Assembly (NCBI GenBank): GCA_013433145.1
Contig: CM024182.1
Span: forward strand, 5,752,501-5,816,500
Direction: 5' to 3'
From: Ascaris suum
Lineage: Eukaryota > Nematoda > Chromadorea > Rhabditida > Ascarididae
Length of the DNA stretch: 64,000 nucleotides
Notes under the pieces: model-generated
What the model saw: the letters and a program-made list of their open reading frames with translations, nothing else
Told to the model about the DNA's origin: nothing
Databases searched by the model: none
Part shown: piece after piece, positions 23,862-37,900 of the stretch
Layout: the number at the start of each line of letters is the position of its first letter
Numbering within the stretch: position 1 is the stretch's first letter
Program-made: the position numbers and the translations under genes

Positions 23862-26800
23862 CGTTCTCCCCTCACTGTCGTCTATTTGCCTCATTGTTGG
23901 TCATCGCGTTTTCCTTATTATTTTCCGGCTGAATTGTAAATGTGAGCAATTTTTTTGGCTTTTTTTAAAAAAAAATCTCTATAGCGTTCCATCGAATGGT
24001 GGTTATAGCCAGCCGTTTGATAGTGCTTTTTTTTTGTCGATTTGTTGCTGTTTTATACCGATTGTACGGTTAACCTCATTTTTTATTAATTACAGGCGTG
24101 TGTGTTTTTTGTAATAGGTGAACGCGATGGCATGCGCTATATCATATATGTTTCATTCCTCTTGCAATCGTTTCTTTGCAAGTATTTTTGCTAATTAGCT
24201 GACTTAATCGATGACGAATTTCTGATATGTTGTATCGTTTATGTGGTGAGTTTTCAGCGTGTCTCACGATCAAGTTTGCAATCTCGCTTTAGTTCTGAAC
24301 GTTTATTGCCAGCATTCTGGCGTGCATTTAGCACTCATATGTTTTCAGTCTTGTAAGGGGGTTCATCTCACCAAAAAAAAAAACCACGAAACAGGGCAGA
24401 TATAGTAGGTTTTTTATATGTTTCTAATACTAGGATATGCTTTCTGTACTAAATAGAATTGTTTAATGAGTTTTTGATTTCATTCTAAACTCGAGTTGGA
24501 AATCATAAAGACAGAAGCAAATTCAGTACATATTCGGCAGCGAGGGATTTTTGTTTATATTAGTAAGCAAACTGAGATTAATTTATAGCGTCACTCGGGC
24601 GGTCTCTGTTCCTCCGGTGTGGCACTTTATTGCGATACTTGGCTCCTCTAGGAACGCTTGCCCGCATTTGTGTTTTAAAAAATAAGAAGAGAAAAGTATA
24701 TTCGTTGATTGTAGTGAGCGCAGCTGGCATGTTATGCGTTCACTGTTTACTTGTTCTGATTTATTTATACAATACGGAAAGGTTCTTCTGATGGTCATAA
24801 GATGTTGTGAAGCTTCTAAGGGAATTTCGTATATTGCTGTATCGTCAAATTTGTAGACAGCTTCTGATCGTCATTCGCGTTTTGTTTAATTGCTCTTCTC
24901 TGTCAGCACTAAAGTTCAACGCCGTAGACCTGTTTGTTGTTCTGAAGCAGTGGTGGTGTTCATTACTCTTTATTTTTTGGTTAAACTCATTGCGTAGCTT
25001 GTGTTGGAATGATGACCTTCGGTTTCCGTTGTACAAAAAAGTTCATAATTGCAAGGACTTACGACCAAGACTATACCACCTTTCCGTAAGCGAAAGACCG
25101 TGGGGATCTTTTTCTGTTTCTTTCTCTGAAATACCTGTCACTATTTCCAGACCGGTGCATCTTCAGTCGGTCAGTCTTTTCTCTGGTTCGCTGATTAATC
25201 CAGGTGCCTGTGTGATTATCCGCATTAACTGATATAAGTGGCTGATCCCATGTAAGACAGTTTTGGAATGCACACAAGAGGATGGCGATATGTGTAACTG
25301 TACAGTCCAATAATAAGCAGCAAAAGATATGGAAAAGCCGAAGTGAGCAATCACTTCAACAAAATTGTACATAGACTGTTGCAAACTCATCAAGGTAAGT
25401 TTTTACAAGATTCTGCTCTAATTTCGATAATGTACGAGTAATGCTGAAATGGTTCCATGCAGGGATGCCCACTTTTGGAGAATCTTTGTAGATCATCGAG
25501 AGAACTGTCACTCATCGTTGTGTTCCCGCTGAGAAGGATATTTCCAGCCATGTTTTAACAACAGTTTTACAATTGTTTGCAAACATCTATGCGTATATCT
25601 GACCACTTAATTATCTCTCGAACACTTTTAGTTTGGAAACCACGGAATCTGGAGTGATGAAATCTAGCTGAAGTGACGTGCGGGGAGGTGACCATTCAAG
25701 TTGACCATGATTGTCCAAAAGAGATCGACTTGAAAGTTCCGAAAAGAAGTGAATGCGCAAGAGTGCTTTTTCACCGGCTCGGTTGCAAAGCATGCAAGGA
25801 AGTTCGTTTTCAAAAAAAGTTGTGCGGCAGTCGGTTGCCTTTAACTGAGTATGTTTATTATTTATGGCGTGGGTTTATGTGTGTGTGTCGATTTTCGATT
25901 TTATTGTTCCGGTTTTCTCAACCTTGGAGCAGTGCTTTATTAAACTTCGATTCCATATTTAATAGCTTTGCTAGTAAGGTGAGTAAATGAAAATAAAAGG
26001 CTTCATGAAGGGGTTTCTAAAATATCAGCACATAAGAAGATAAAATGTATGTGTAAGGGCATGCATCATTATTGTAACTTCACTATTAAAGTTCTACACG
26101 TAATATGCTGTTTACGGATTTCAGTTGTAATGTCCTATTTACGCTTGACTCAAAAGTGAGTAGAGGGGTAGTGTCCAGGTGGTTTTTTTTTATTCCTATG
26201 TTATCTGCAGTATGCATATGTGGAAGCAAAGGATTGCTTACAACTGATTTCAAAACGATTATGGTACATTTCATGAATAAATTGACACAGTCGCGATTGT
26301 GTGAGGGTGATATATTGCCTGTTGAAGAAAGGTACGATTGGAGGTAGGTGATATTAATGTAAGATGAGACTCCGAAATATTGGCAAGACAGTGGAATACC
26401 TCACCAAAAGTTGAGACTTTCGAAAAATTTCCATAGTGTTCCATTGTGCATTTGTACTCATGCTCGCCTCATCCGATGACTTATTTGTCTACCGAAACGG
26501 CATTCAAACGGTCTGTTCTTAATCGCGGTGACTGCTCGATTTGCGTATTTGACAGGACATTATTTACCTGTCACCGAGTCATTCGCGAGGTCAGCAAAGA
26601 AATTTACATGTTTTACACGAGCCAATCAAGTTGGCATTCGCTTTGTTACTCGCAATTTTTGCTGCGTTCTTGTTGGTTGGGAAATTAAACAACGTTCAGT
26701 TGTTTACATTACTATTTTCTATTTCTTTATTTCTTTTCTACTGCAATATAAGAGAGCCTCAATTTTTTCTTCACACGTGGAAAAAGTTTCCCTTGACGGG

Positions 26801-29800
26801 TAACATGTGACAGAATTTTTTTTTTTTGCAGTCGAATTTTTAGGCTTTTTATGACCTCTTTCTGGTTGCTTTTTTCTTTCTTATGACCTCTTTCAAAAAT
26901 TTGGCTTTTTGTCTTTGTTTCTTAGGACTTTTCTGTGGATACAACCGAATGCAAAAATCATAAATTAGGTCCTGCCATGAAGAAAAGAGTGCATTTGTTG
27001 AAGCGGCGCCAGTGTAAGATCGTGGCCATTGTTTGGTGAGAGTGAGGTGGTGTTTTTGCTCAGTAGCGGTTAGTTTTGCTTTTCGAGTCAATAAGAAAAT
27101 TCCTCTTTGTTGGAGGAAATTCACAGCACTAATAGCGAAATTGCTGAAAGGTTGAAACATTGCATTCAATCAGTTGGCAATAATTCCGTGCCAGGAAATG
27201 ACGGCTGCAATCAGGAGCGGCTAATGCACTCCGATAGAAGTGGGTGAAGGCGTTGTGTAAATGGCTTGGATGGAGCCGACTTCAATTTTTTCTCCTACTA
27301 CGCTTGCCTGGGATAAATTCACACGGATGTGGTAAATAACCCTATGTCTTCGAGGTTACGACGATGGAAGTAGAGGTTGCAGAGGGTAGGGAGTAGAACT
27401 CCCTGATGCCAATTTTGTAACTGAAATAATCCCTTACCACCAAATAAGTGATGTCCTCACTTCTTTCGGCAATTCTACAAATTCCTTTCTTGCATTTCTT
27501 CTCATAACGTTAGTTCCCTTCTTTCCCTCTTCCTGCCACAATGCTCTTCTTCGTACACATTCAGAAGTCCGACCACCCCTGGCCAGGCAACTGGTTTGCA
27601 TCATTGCCACGGAGTCATTGCGATCCGCCGCTTACTTTGGTGGAACCAATACTGTATCAAATACTTCTTGGTTTTAAGCATGAAACGAGCTTTTAGAGAA
27701 GTTGTACGACCGACTAGCTTGAATAAGCACGTTGGGCATCATGAACGTCTATTTATAGGATGAGACAATAGATGGAGTGTCAAAAGATAGATAGAAAGAA
27801 CTTTTTGTGTGATGTCTCGGATGTTTAGACCGTATTTTGTTTAGATTTACTTTCCGAAAGTACTTGTAAAACGGCGACTGCTACAACCTCAAGAATTACA
27901 TCACGTGTCCCCAATAGCCAGTTTGGTATTATGGCCTCAAGGACATGGACAAACTGGTTTTTTCACTTCCCATCTATTGGCCTGATGAGCCAGCACATTA
28001 ATGCACGCCAGGACAATTTTATCATCTATATGAAAGCCACAAGGCATGACATCTTGCTTCATAAAATAAAGGGATCTCTGCTCATCGACTTTCACTTTTC
28101 TTCTCTGATTAGCCGCACTGAAGTAACGTTGTTTGATACATCTGTCACGATTAAATCTTATCTGTAGCAGGCGTTACACTTCAAAAAAGCCTGGAGAGGT
28201 GGAACGTCGTATGTAGAGGAGCTTGTTCTACCCGTCTTTTTGCTCATCTCGTCATGTCATTCTACAAGCGAAAAATACTTGTCCGGATATTGAATCGAAT
28301 ATTGGCCGTCGTTTCGAGTACTTAAATATTTCTTCAAGACCTTGATTGATCGATTGAACTGCCAACGCTTGTTATCTCTTTTATTCGAAAAAAAAACATT
28401 TTCAGTGACAGAGAACGAGTAGAGAAATTGCTAATTTTCTCGGCGGGCTAGGCACTGTGCTCGTCATGTCGGAAGGACGAAGGAAACAACCAAGCGGTTC
28501 ACGTGAAAGGTTGGCCGTCCTTTACTTTCAATATTTCAATGGATACCGTTTGACGTGCGAGGTGACCTGATAAGCATAAATATAGTGCCTCTGAGAATAT
28601 GTATTTTTTGCTTTCGTGCAATAGTTGGTTTATGGGATGGATGTCCCACAGTGAAATCGAAAGGGGCGAGTTGTCTGTGAATAAGTTTGTGATAGTGTCC
28701 CAGTCTTCGTTTACGGCTGAACTCAAAAGCTGCTGCTTAAAAGCTCATGGCAATAAAAAAGGCGCATTCCTCAAAAGCTTCTATCGGAAACTTTGGGTGC
28801 CCTTATTTTCAGAAGAGATCATGCCATACTGCCTTGATCTAGTGTCCGAACTTTATCCCCTGAACTTGGCGGCTGAGGGTGCGTTCCCTAGTACGCTTTG
28901 TTGAAGCATAAAATGCCTTCAGGTTAGATTGGGCAATTGGCAGGCCCATTGTCTCTTAAGTTGCAGCATAAACTTAGAGTGTGATACTATATCTGGTACA
29001 GCGTGGCATATCCACTTCTGAGCAACCAGCTTAGGCCGCTAGTCGACGTTAGCGGCACAGCTCTCATGAAACTAGAATTACATTGAGAACGAGGTGCTAC
29101 TCTCATTCTTAGAACGTTACCTTAGAGACGTATTTGGAATGTCATTTTTACACACACTAAGGCAATTTGCAAAAAAAACGCATGTCGTGCCATGCCCTAA
29201 GAGTCGCTTTTTAATTTATTCACCTGAATAGTTCGAAAGTTTCCGGGTAAAAGCTATCTAGATTTCTGGGCAATCGTTTGCACTAAATTTTAAGCAATTC
29301 AGCATGGGATCTGCTTATTTCTTAAATCGTACTGTGCAAAGGACGTGTTGGTGGTGAAGAAAGAAAGACAAACATGCGAACAGAGAGCCCAATATATATT
29401 CACCTTTTTTCTAGTCATTCTGTGCCGGTTCCTTATTCTTCGTCTTTTAGTCCCTTCCTTCGCCCCTCCCCCCGCTCCGAGGTTCCCTCAATCTAGGGGA
29501 TTGCTGTGTATGATTTGCTGAAGTCTTGGTAAGTGGCGCTGTCTGAGAAAACAGCGCAACATTTTAACATGAAACTAAACTTTCATTTGTTTATTATTTG
29601 CACGTGGACTATAGAATCGCTCTTACAGTGGACAAGCTTTTACAAGTACACTATATGTAAGGCATTTTGCCTCTGCGATGTTCGCTTGCAAGGTGATTTT
29701 TTTTCTACAGTGGAAGGCATGAAGGGAGAGAGGCACCGAGCGATTAACGTACCACGCAACACCTTCACACCTTCAATCATCTTATTTTGATGTAATGATT

Positions 29801-31818
29801 GGCGTCTTTCTAGTCGCTCAGTAGCCAAGGTATAGTTTTTCAGCCTGCGGCGTTTTATTCGAGATCGATTTTAGGAGACGACCAAAAAGTCTACTCAGAG
29901 CGTTATTGCATCCGACTCCGGCTCTAAACCTTCTAAGGCGTTCAATTCAAAAAGTAAAGAAGCCGAATGGTGTTTCGAAACGTTAGTGTATTTTCGCATT
30001 TTCGTATGTTCTTGAAGGAACTATTAGAAGTACATCTATAACCTATTAAATGAGAATAACAAGGCTATGAAAAGTGTCATTGCTTCTTTGGAGGACCTCA
30101 GAAAGTGGAAGCGCAAAGTTCGTTTTGAAACAGGCTCAAGTACACAATGCGAAGTTTACAAAAATATTCTGACAACTTGAATGCATAGGTTTTCGATTTT
30201 TCCTTGACTCACAAGCTTTTCGAAATCTTCTGGATGGATCATCCAGAGATTCCAACGAGTGACAGGATGTCGAAACTGGTAAAGGACTATGTGACTATGT
30301 ATATTTTGCTGAAGGAGCTACCTTCTTGGTCGGCGAATGCTTTCTTTTTCTTTCATCTCCGGCATTTTTGAGGAGGTTTCTTCGCAGTTCCTGGAAATTT
30401 TGTAGTGTCTGGTGGAAAAATTTTCAGAGTTGTTACTCATTAAAATTATCATCTTCGTTGCCAATGACTATTTTTACTTTCTTTTTATTTAATATACACA
30501 AACGTTTATTGACGTGGAAAGGTTTCAATAATATTTTTGATATTGACAGTATTTTTCTTATTGATTATGTAATAAAAGAATGCTGCAGCGGTGCACATTC
30601 AAGAAAACCCTATTTGAGTTGCTTTCGTCTTGAAAAAGCTTCGTAAATGAGCGCATTCAAGAAGTCCTCTTGGATAGTTAGGAATATTCGTATACCTCTA
30701 ATTGCAAAATGACAACCTCGGAAATTCCAGTTTAGGCGAATGCCATTTTGGACGGGAATGAAAGGAAGAGAGCCAGAGACGCACATAGACGGCAATTCTA
30801 ATAAGCCTAGTTTGAAATGTAAAACTAGCATGATTCCCTAGGCGATTCGGAATTCAAATTCGAAAGTTCATTTCGGAACGTAGTATTGAGTGCGGAAGTA
30901 GACTTCTTCGACACTTAAGGCCGGAAAAAATTGCATAGCCGTTGAGTTAGGTTCATTGCGATTCCCACTGAAAATCATATATTTTCTAGACACCGTCTTT
31001 TTCCTAATGAACTGAAGTATTTTGAAGTTCAAGTTAATTAACTGAGAATAATCGATTGGTTTTGCTCACTGAAAGCGATTGCGTCACCCAAGATGCATCG
31101 AATAGTGAACCCAAATGTTTAGTAGTTGATGCATATAACGTTGACTCCAGAATAGTAATTCACTTATATAAGCTCTCCTTTATCGGCCTTATCAGTTCAT
31201 AAGTTGCTCCGATTGCGAGTTTAACGTCACGTAATTGGAATGGGTACTTCACTGGAGAGAGGGCAAAGAGTTGAAGGAGGAGAGAGCCTCTTGGCTATGA
31301 AGTAGAGTCCTTCGATGTGAAGGAGGCGAAAGAAAATGTTCTATCGCTTTCATAAGACTTCGAAAACGTAAGAGGTGGCTCCCATTCTGTTGATGAGATC
31401 TAGTCGCTCTAGGATGGAACCTATCCTGGGATGCATAATTTCTGCGCAATTGACGTATCGTTATCCTCGTTTTTGTGCACTCTTTTGACGAAGTGACGAG
31501 CGTATATCGCGATCGCACTAACTATCTCGTTTTCTTCTTCGTTTTTTCTTCACCTTTCGTCTGACCATGAATTGATGAGAGTACTAAAACAAGGTCATTG
31601 AATGCCGTAATGAGTGGCACAAACTCCTAAGAGCCATTTCCTCGTATGTTCAGCGATGGACTGCTGGCGTTCTGCTGCGGTGGCAAAGAAATTCCGAGCA
31701 ATTGTCCATGCATATCACAATGGCACCTAATTCTTTGAAGAATCAGCTTTAAAGATTCGGTTTGATAACGACATGTTAGTTTCACTGAACTATTTGCTTT
31801 CATTCAGTCGTTTTACAG
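23862..31818. other. 8-kb stretch with no supportable gene
   Basis: It follows the nova stop. Frames at 24807-25232, 25673-25990 and 28599-28904 are open but lack motifs or paired splice sites. It should contain the nova 3' UTR and the missing 5' exons of the coiled-coil gene. Candidate AATAAA hexamers occur near 25990 and 26275. Confidence 0.5.
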
Positions 31819-31971
31819 TATCGACCTACAGCGTTAGCGCGGTTGGCGGCGGTAGCCCGAAGCCGGCAACGGCAAAGCTGCTTTCACCGCCATCCAGATT
31901 TGCATCTATACAGCCCTCATCTTCCACCAACGACAGTAATGAAGATACAGATAGGAAAAGCGCCGCTTCAG
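31819..31971 (+). CDS. coiled-coil gene exon a: Ser/Pro-rich region
   Basis: Acceptor gttttacag, donor GCTTCAG|GTTATC. Fifty codons including STYSVSAVGGGSPKPATAK and SSSTNDSNEDTDRKSAAS. It is GC-richer than the flanking DNA and enters with two bases of a split codon, so it is not the first exon. Confidence 0.78.
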
Positions 31972-34900
31972 GTTATCCAAATTACTTCAATAATTGTTCA
32001 TAATGGGCTGCGTTTTTAGGATTTTAACGTTTAGAATTTTGCAGCCATTAATACGAGGTTGTTCTTTAGTTCCTATCGAAACATTAGATCTTCTTTATAT
32101 TGTCTCGTCGATGAGAAGACGTGGATGAGTTCGCTTCTTCTCGTTTAACTTCCCACACCTAGTCATGACTCGTCTTGAGACGAGGGCGCTGTTGATTCGA
32201 AGAAGTAATGAGAAGACAGATAAATATGAAAGGTCAAGGAAAAGTCGGAACTTGTGCGGAAATGAGGTCGTAGACATTTCCGGTTGAATATGAACTTACA
32301 GTGAGAGCCACAAATCGATTTGGAGCCTCCTGTTTACTCGAAGTACTTGCATCATAGTGATCCTTTCCCTCAGATATCACTAATGAAGTAATTAATTTAA
32401 CCTACCTGACATGCCTTTTTGAGCAACCGAGCAATTTAAAGTTGAATTGAAGCAAATTCCTCAAGTTTGTCGTCGGCATTGCTCCCATTCAGCTAATGCT
32501 GAATAAGGATTCCAAAAACAGTTTGTGTGGTTTACTTCTGTGGCAAATGGGCAGTCATGATTTCTAGAATTTTTCGTATGAAGAAAATAAGAATGAATCT
32601 GGAAAATTGAGGTGACTGGAGAATGGTTAACTATGGGAGAGAATTGAGAGCTATTTTTAGGGAAGGACTGTATAAAAGTAACGTCCAAAAAATGCTTCAC
32701 AACACTCTCTTCAACCGAAACAATTTCAGGTCCCCGATCACCGGGCGTAGTCAGCGAGGTTGATGATGCAAAGTTGGAGCGTCGTGTTGCAGTGCTACAA
32801 AAGTGGGCTTTTTATTGAGTCATTTAGAAGTTACGTTGACGTGGGTACGATCGAAGGCCAGTGGGTACGATAGAACATTCTCCTTGAAGCCGGGCTGCGT
32901 TTTTTTTGCTTGCGGATTGCCAATTTGGCCGTCCTCTCCTGTCTTGACAGCGTTTTCAGTTTCTTTTTGGATCATCTTTAAGTAATTTAGTGGAAGATGG
33001 TGCTGGGTGTCTTTAAATTCGTTACCAGATTTTGGTTTTTAGGTACTTCTGGAACCGAGTGCGGAACGTGAAAACGCCCGCACACTTTTATTCCATCTTC
33101 CTGCGATATATGAATCAGATGTAGGTTAAAGATAAACTTTCCCTCCGGGGCCAAACCTCTCGGAGGAAGTGGCAGTCTTCCTCGATTATGATCACTATTT
33201 ACATTCTCTTTATTTCACCATTCATGCTCTTCAGGCGACTTTTGTGGTTGGTGAATGAAAATGAGTCCGCAAATAAGCGTGACGCTCGTTTGCTTCAAAC
33301 AAATAAGGATATTCTCATGCATATCGATGTACGTCTTCATGGCCTTTTTACCTTTTTAATATTTGTTTTAATATGCGCTTTTAACTTCAGAAACAATTTA
33401 CTCTCTACGAGCATGAGGCTTGGTTTGTGAACATCTAGCTTAGAAACGTCTCAGCGATGTGGTCGGTGAGCAATAGAATGCGAGTACTTTGAAAACGATA
33501 AACAATAATGGCCACTTTCTTGGAAAGTATGCAGTAATACCGATCATTCTATGGATACATATGATTTTAGAGAGTAGCACTAGAGATGCTTCATTAAGCA
33601 TTTCACTTAACGAGGTGAACATCCTGTGGCCTCCTAACGCAACAAAAATAGAAAAGGTTTCACTAGGCATGGGTTGCTTTTCATGGGGGATATAGGTACA
33701 GGACTTTCGGTGCGAATCATAATGGCTATAAAATAACGGGAATAAGGTTCAACCGCAGATGATTATCATTTTGTTTCATTTTCTTACAAATGCAGGAAAT
33801 AGCAACAATTTTTCTTGTGAAATTATCCAGTACATTGTGTGAAATTGATACATTTTATCAAGATCGAAAAGAACGGAATTTCGCTTATAAAGGATTCCCG
33901 CAATAAGCACCGTAGTGATGCGATTGTCTTTTGTTTCCCCCATATTTTTGTAATAAAGCTTTGCTTTTTGCTGTTTATCAGAAACACAATGCAGGCGTAT
34001 AATGAGCAAAGAATTGACTCATCATTGATTGGCCTGCTGATGGGAATATGCTGAAGATATTCATTGAAAGCCAACATTTCAATGGATCGACATTAGGACT
34101 TGTGGGATGGAATCAGTCCAAAAGTCTTTGACAGTGTTGAGAGTGCCTAGTGCGAAGTTTGCAGTGAGAAAATAAAGCCCTAGATATCACCAATAAGGCC
34201 TATTCTACCTTCGCTTGGTAGATGACACCGCGGTTTTCATGGGGTCAGTGTGAAGAGGGATTACGAAACCGAAAAGGACGCTTGGGATGTCATCCGAAAG
34301 CCAGCATATGGAATAAGCAAGAGCAAAGAGTTGAAGATGTGGACAGGTGGATACTAACAGTTAAAGCTGATTTCAAAACTGTCCTTTTTGCAATTGAGTG
34401 ATGCTTTCAAGAAGTGGACAACTACGCTTGGAGGTCGGTTGCAGCGACATCAAGGGCGTGCCGAATCTAATAAGGCAAAAACATGCGTGCGTAGCTCATG
34501 GACTAAACCGTTTTGCGTGCTGTTTTCAAGCAATACGAGGACAAGCACTCAATAGAAATATTCGTCCAAGAAATTGAACTTGCAATCTGCCTGTAGGACG
34601 GAGAATGCAGTGTTCCATTCACAGACACGGACAAGGTGCTAGAATCAGCTTCCGAAGAGACAAAGATGATTCGAGCACGTATGAAACATGAGAAAGAAGG
34701 TGAAGGAAATCAACGACCGAATGGTTACCGTTCGATATGAAGAAACCTTTCGAAACGCAGACACTTGATGGGACAATAGCTTCAGAGTTGTGTTCTTGAG
34801 GCCCTGAGAGGGGATTGGAAGAAACAGGAGGAGTGGAGGTGATGCTTTGATTCACAATGTCGTGCAGCCAACAAGACCAAGTTGGGGAAAGCCAGTTAAG

Positions 34901-37900
34901 TAACCGAATGTCATCCTTCCATCGATAGCAGTCTTTGAACAGTCGGTTTGAATGAATCCCTTGGGCGATTGATGCACGAACCTTCCGAGTTGCGTGTGGT
35001 CTTTATGCCCGTCAGAGTTATTAATCTGCTTCAAACTCACTCATCACCAAAAAAATGGACTGTCGGAAAGTGAGCTTTTTTTTCTAGATGCTGAAGAAGC
35101 GTCTCGAGGAGGCAGGAGATGACTTCAGAAGAGACGCTCAAAACTGCAGCGAGAAAACTGAACGTGAAGAAATGCGCCAAAATCAGGTTGTCTCCTGTGG
35201 TGATTTGTTCAGAAAAAAAAGGATCCATATTATTTTGCTAGTGAATTTGAAAGCGATAATTCTTTATTTTCAAGCTGATATTGGTGCATAGCCATAAGGC
35301 GATTTCAGTTGCAACTAGTCAAAACCTTTAAGGCCTCTGACATTGTTATATAAAAATGTTCATATAATACTACTGTTGTTAATAAAAGAAGAACGCTGAA
35401 AGCAATATTTGGGAGTGGGCCTTCTCGGCTTTCTGGAAGAAGTCACTATATTAATGCATTCTTTGCCTCTGAGTCCTGCCAACGCAGCGTGACTAAGTCT
35501 TGCAGCCCATGGTTAGCGATGAGTTCATTCGCACATGTAATATGCGGCATAAAAGAAATGGGCGAATATCCCATCCAGCGGATGAACCGGAGGGGGGAGG
35601 GGGCGGAGGGGTATAAGAAAAGAGGGAAGTGCAAAACATAGGGGAAAAGAAAACAAATTTGCAAACAAAAGCAAATCGAGCAATGCGTTATTGCATAAAA
35701 ATTAACATTTTTACGGCATAGTGCATATTTGCAAAATGAGCGAACTAAGTAAAAACATGCAAAAGTAGAAAATAGGAGCGACAGGAGGGAAGCGGGAAAG
35801 GGGATTGTGGAACATTATATTTATCCCCTTATTCCAGACGTGATGCCGAATAATTGCAATGTGATTTCTTTTTTTTTTTTTGAAAATCTTTAACGATTTC
35901 ACTTTGTGATTTCATTTGATATGGAACTGTATGGATTTATTATCCCTTCCAAGAAAGTTTTTGAATATTTTCCACGTATGCCTGTTGAAAGTGAACTTGA
36001 TATAGTTTGCTAAACGAATGCAGTCATTCATGAGAGGTAATCAGAAGAGTTCATCAAAGGGGAGATCAAATTTTCAAAAACAATATAGTACCCCATATAG
36101 AGATCCAAAGTATGAGACGCAACTCGAGCATCTAAATCCAGAGCACCAACTTTTTGCATACAGTTAGGGGTTCACAAATTGTCGAGCATATTCCCTTCTG
36201 AAATAATCGAAGGGTCTTTGAACGTTTTCAATCAAATTAAGGTAATTAGTACCGTGCAAAGGTCGATGTAGACCAGAGTAGAGACATGTATATGGAAGAG
36301 AATGCTCGCAGAATGAGAGGAGCCAATGAATTTGCTTCTTTTACGATGTTTAGAATATGGTGGTTGAATTTGAGGCTACTGTCGATCGCAATTTCGAGAT
36401 CTTTAACTATGCCGGAAGCTATAAATGCAGAGCCGTTAACGAGAAGGGAATTTACAGGATTGCTTCACCGAACTTTGATGAGAAATTTTTTTGTCTGAGA
36501 CCAAAGGAAGTAACCAATCACATGAGAAGTGATCAGTAGGGTTGAAGGTGATTTGAAGATTGCTGTTCGTGAAGAAAGCTTTGACATTATCGGCAATCAG
36601 GAAACATTTGAAGTCAGATGGGAGGATGAGGGCACTTAAGATTGATCCTTAATGAATCCCACGTAAAAAATGCTTTATTATAGGGACTTTGTGGATGAAA
36701 GCCTAGAGTGGATATTTATGTCTATCAGTTTTAATGTTTTCCCTCGTAGAAGACCGAGAGTTCATCGAGAAAAGCCTTTTTTTTTAATTCAAAGCTGTAG
36801 CAGCGTTTCAATCAAAGAAATAGTTTTATTTTAATAACCCGAGTTGGCAATGAGATGAAATTAAATGGCCGCAGCTGCTGATGGATCTGAAAGAGCGAGT
36901 GGATAAAGTAAGCGATATGTGCAACGATGTGAATGGTCAGATGGAAGAAATCAGCAAGACATTGAGCGCGTACACTCTCAATGAGAGTTCAATCTTCTAT
37001 TTGTTCTTCTCATCGCTTCGAAGTTTCGTTGTCAACTGTGTTCGCTTCGTATTCCGCTTCTTTATAGCGACGACAAAGGTGAATCTGTTCTGTTAACATT
37101 CCTTTGATTTACCTCAATTTGATTGAGATCGTTCAAAGACCCTTCAATTATTTGAAAAGACAATATGCTTGCTTTAGGTAATGCTAGTTAACGAAGGTAG
37201 CAAAGGTGGCAAATTATTTCTTCTTTTGGAGCTTCTTCTCCAACTCTGCCAGATCCTATAGACTACTCTCCTTCTTGCTGATATGTTTGCCAATGATAGT
37301 GCTTAACAGGGGAAAGGATGCTGAGGTGCATTATCTTCTAATACGAGGAAAACGTGAGCACTACTCATAGTGAAAAGGACCAAAATCAACAAGCGTTGTG
37401 AATGTCAGCAGTTAGCAACTGGGTAACTAGACCGCTAATATGCTCCGACACTTGTGGACTTCATTTGTAGTCTCTTTCTGAACTCTGCCACCAGATATTC
37501 AGTGAAAGGCTTTCTATGAGCGTATAAAACTTCGTAGCAACAAAGCGAAAACGGAAACTTCCATGTTTTTCACTGAGACCACGGGCACTGTTACTACTAT
37601 CGGGGTTATAATTGTACCCACCACCAGTCTATTCTTCTATTATGGATAGACCCACATTTTTCGACGCTTTACCTCTGAGAATATGGTACCTTCGTATGCG
37701 TTCTTCAAAGAATTTAGAGTGTTTGCTGTCGGTTGATTCCGATTATGAAAATTAGTTACGAGTTTGACTTTTCAAAGGTTTCAGTAAATCCGCGAAGACA
37801 TTTGCGCCATCTTAAGGCACTTTTCTTCTTCTTCTTGCGAAAAGAGTATTTTCTTTTCTCAGAATTTAGAAATTATTGCAGCCACTTGAACCAACCTCAC

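Noticed and set aside
24807..25232. 141-codon plus-strand open frame rich in Leu/Cys/Phe
   Set aside because: Composition fits T-rich intron-like DNA, and opposite-strand frames are equally open.
25611..25793. Minus-strand SLLDNHGQLEWS resembling the mariner LYDNRRRSAQW motif
   Set aside because: Too short a match, no DDE residues placed, no terminal repeats found.
32170..32200. Palindrome CTCGTCTTGAGACGAG
   Set aside because: Only a 7-bp stem; expected by chance in a window of this size.
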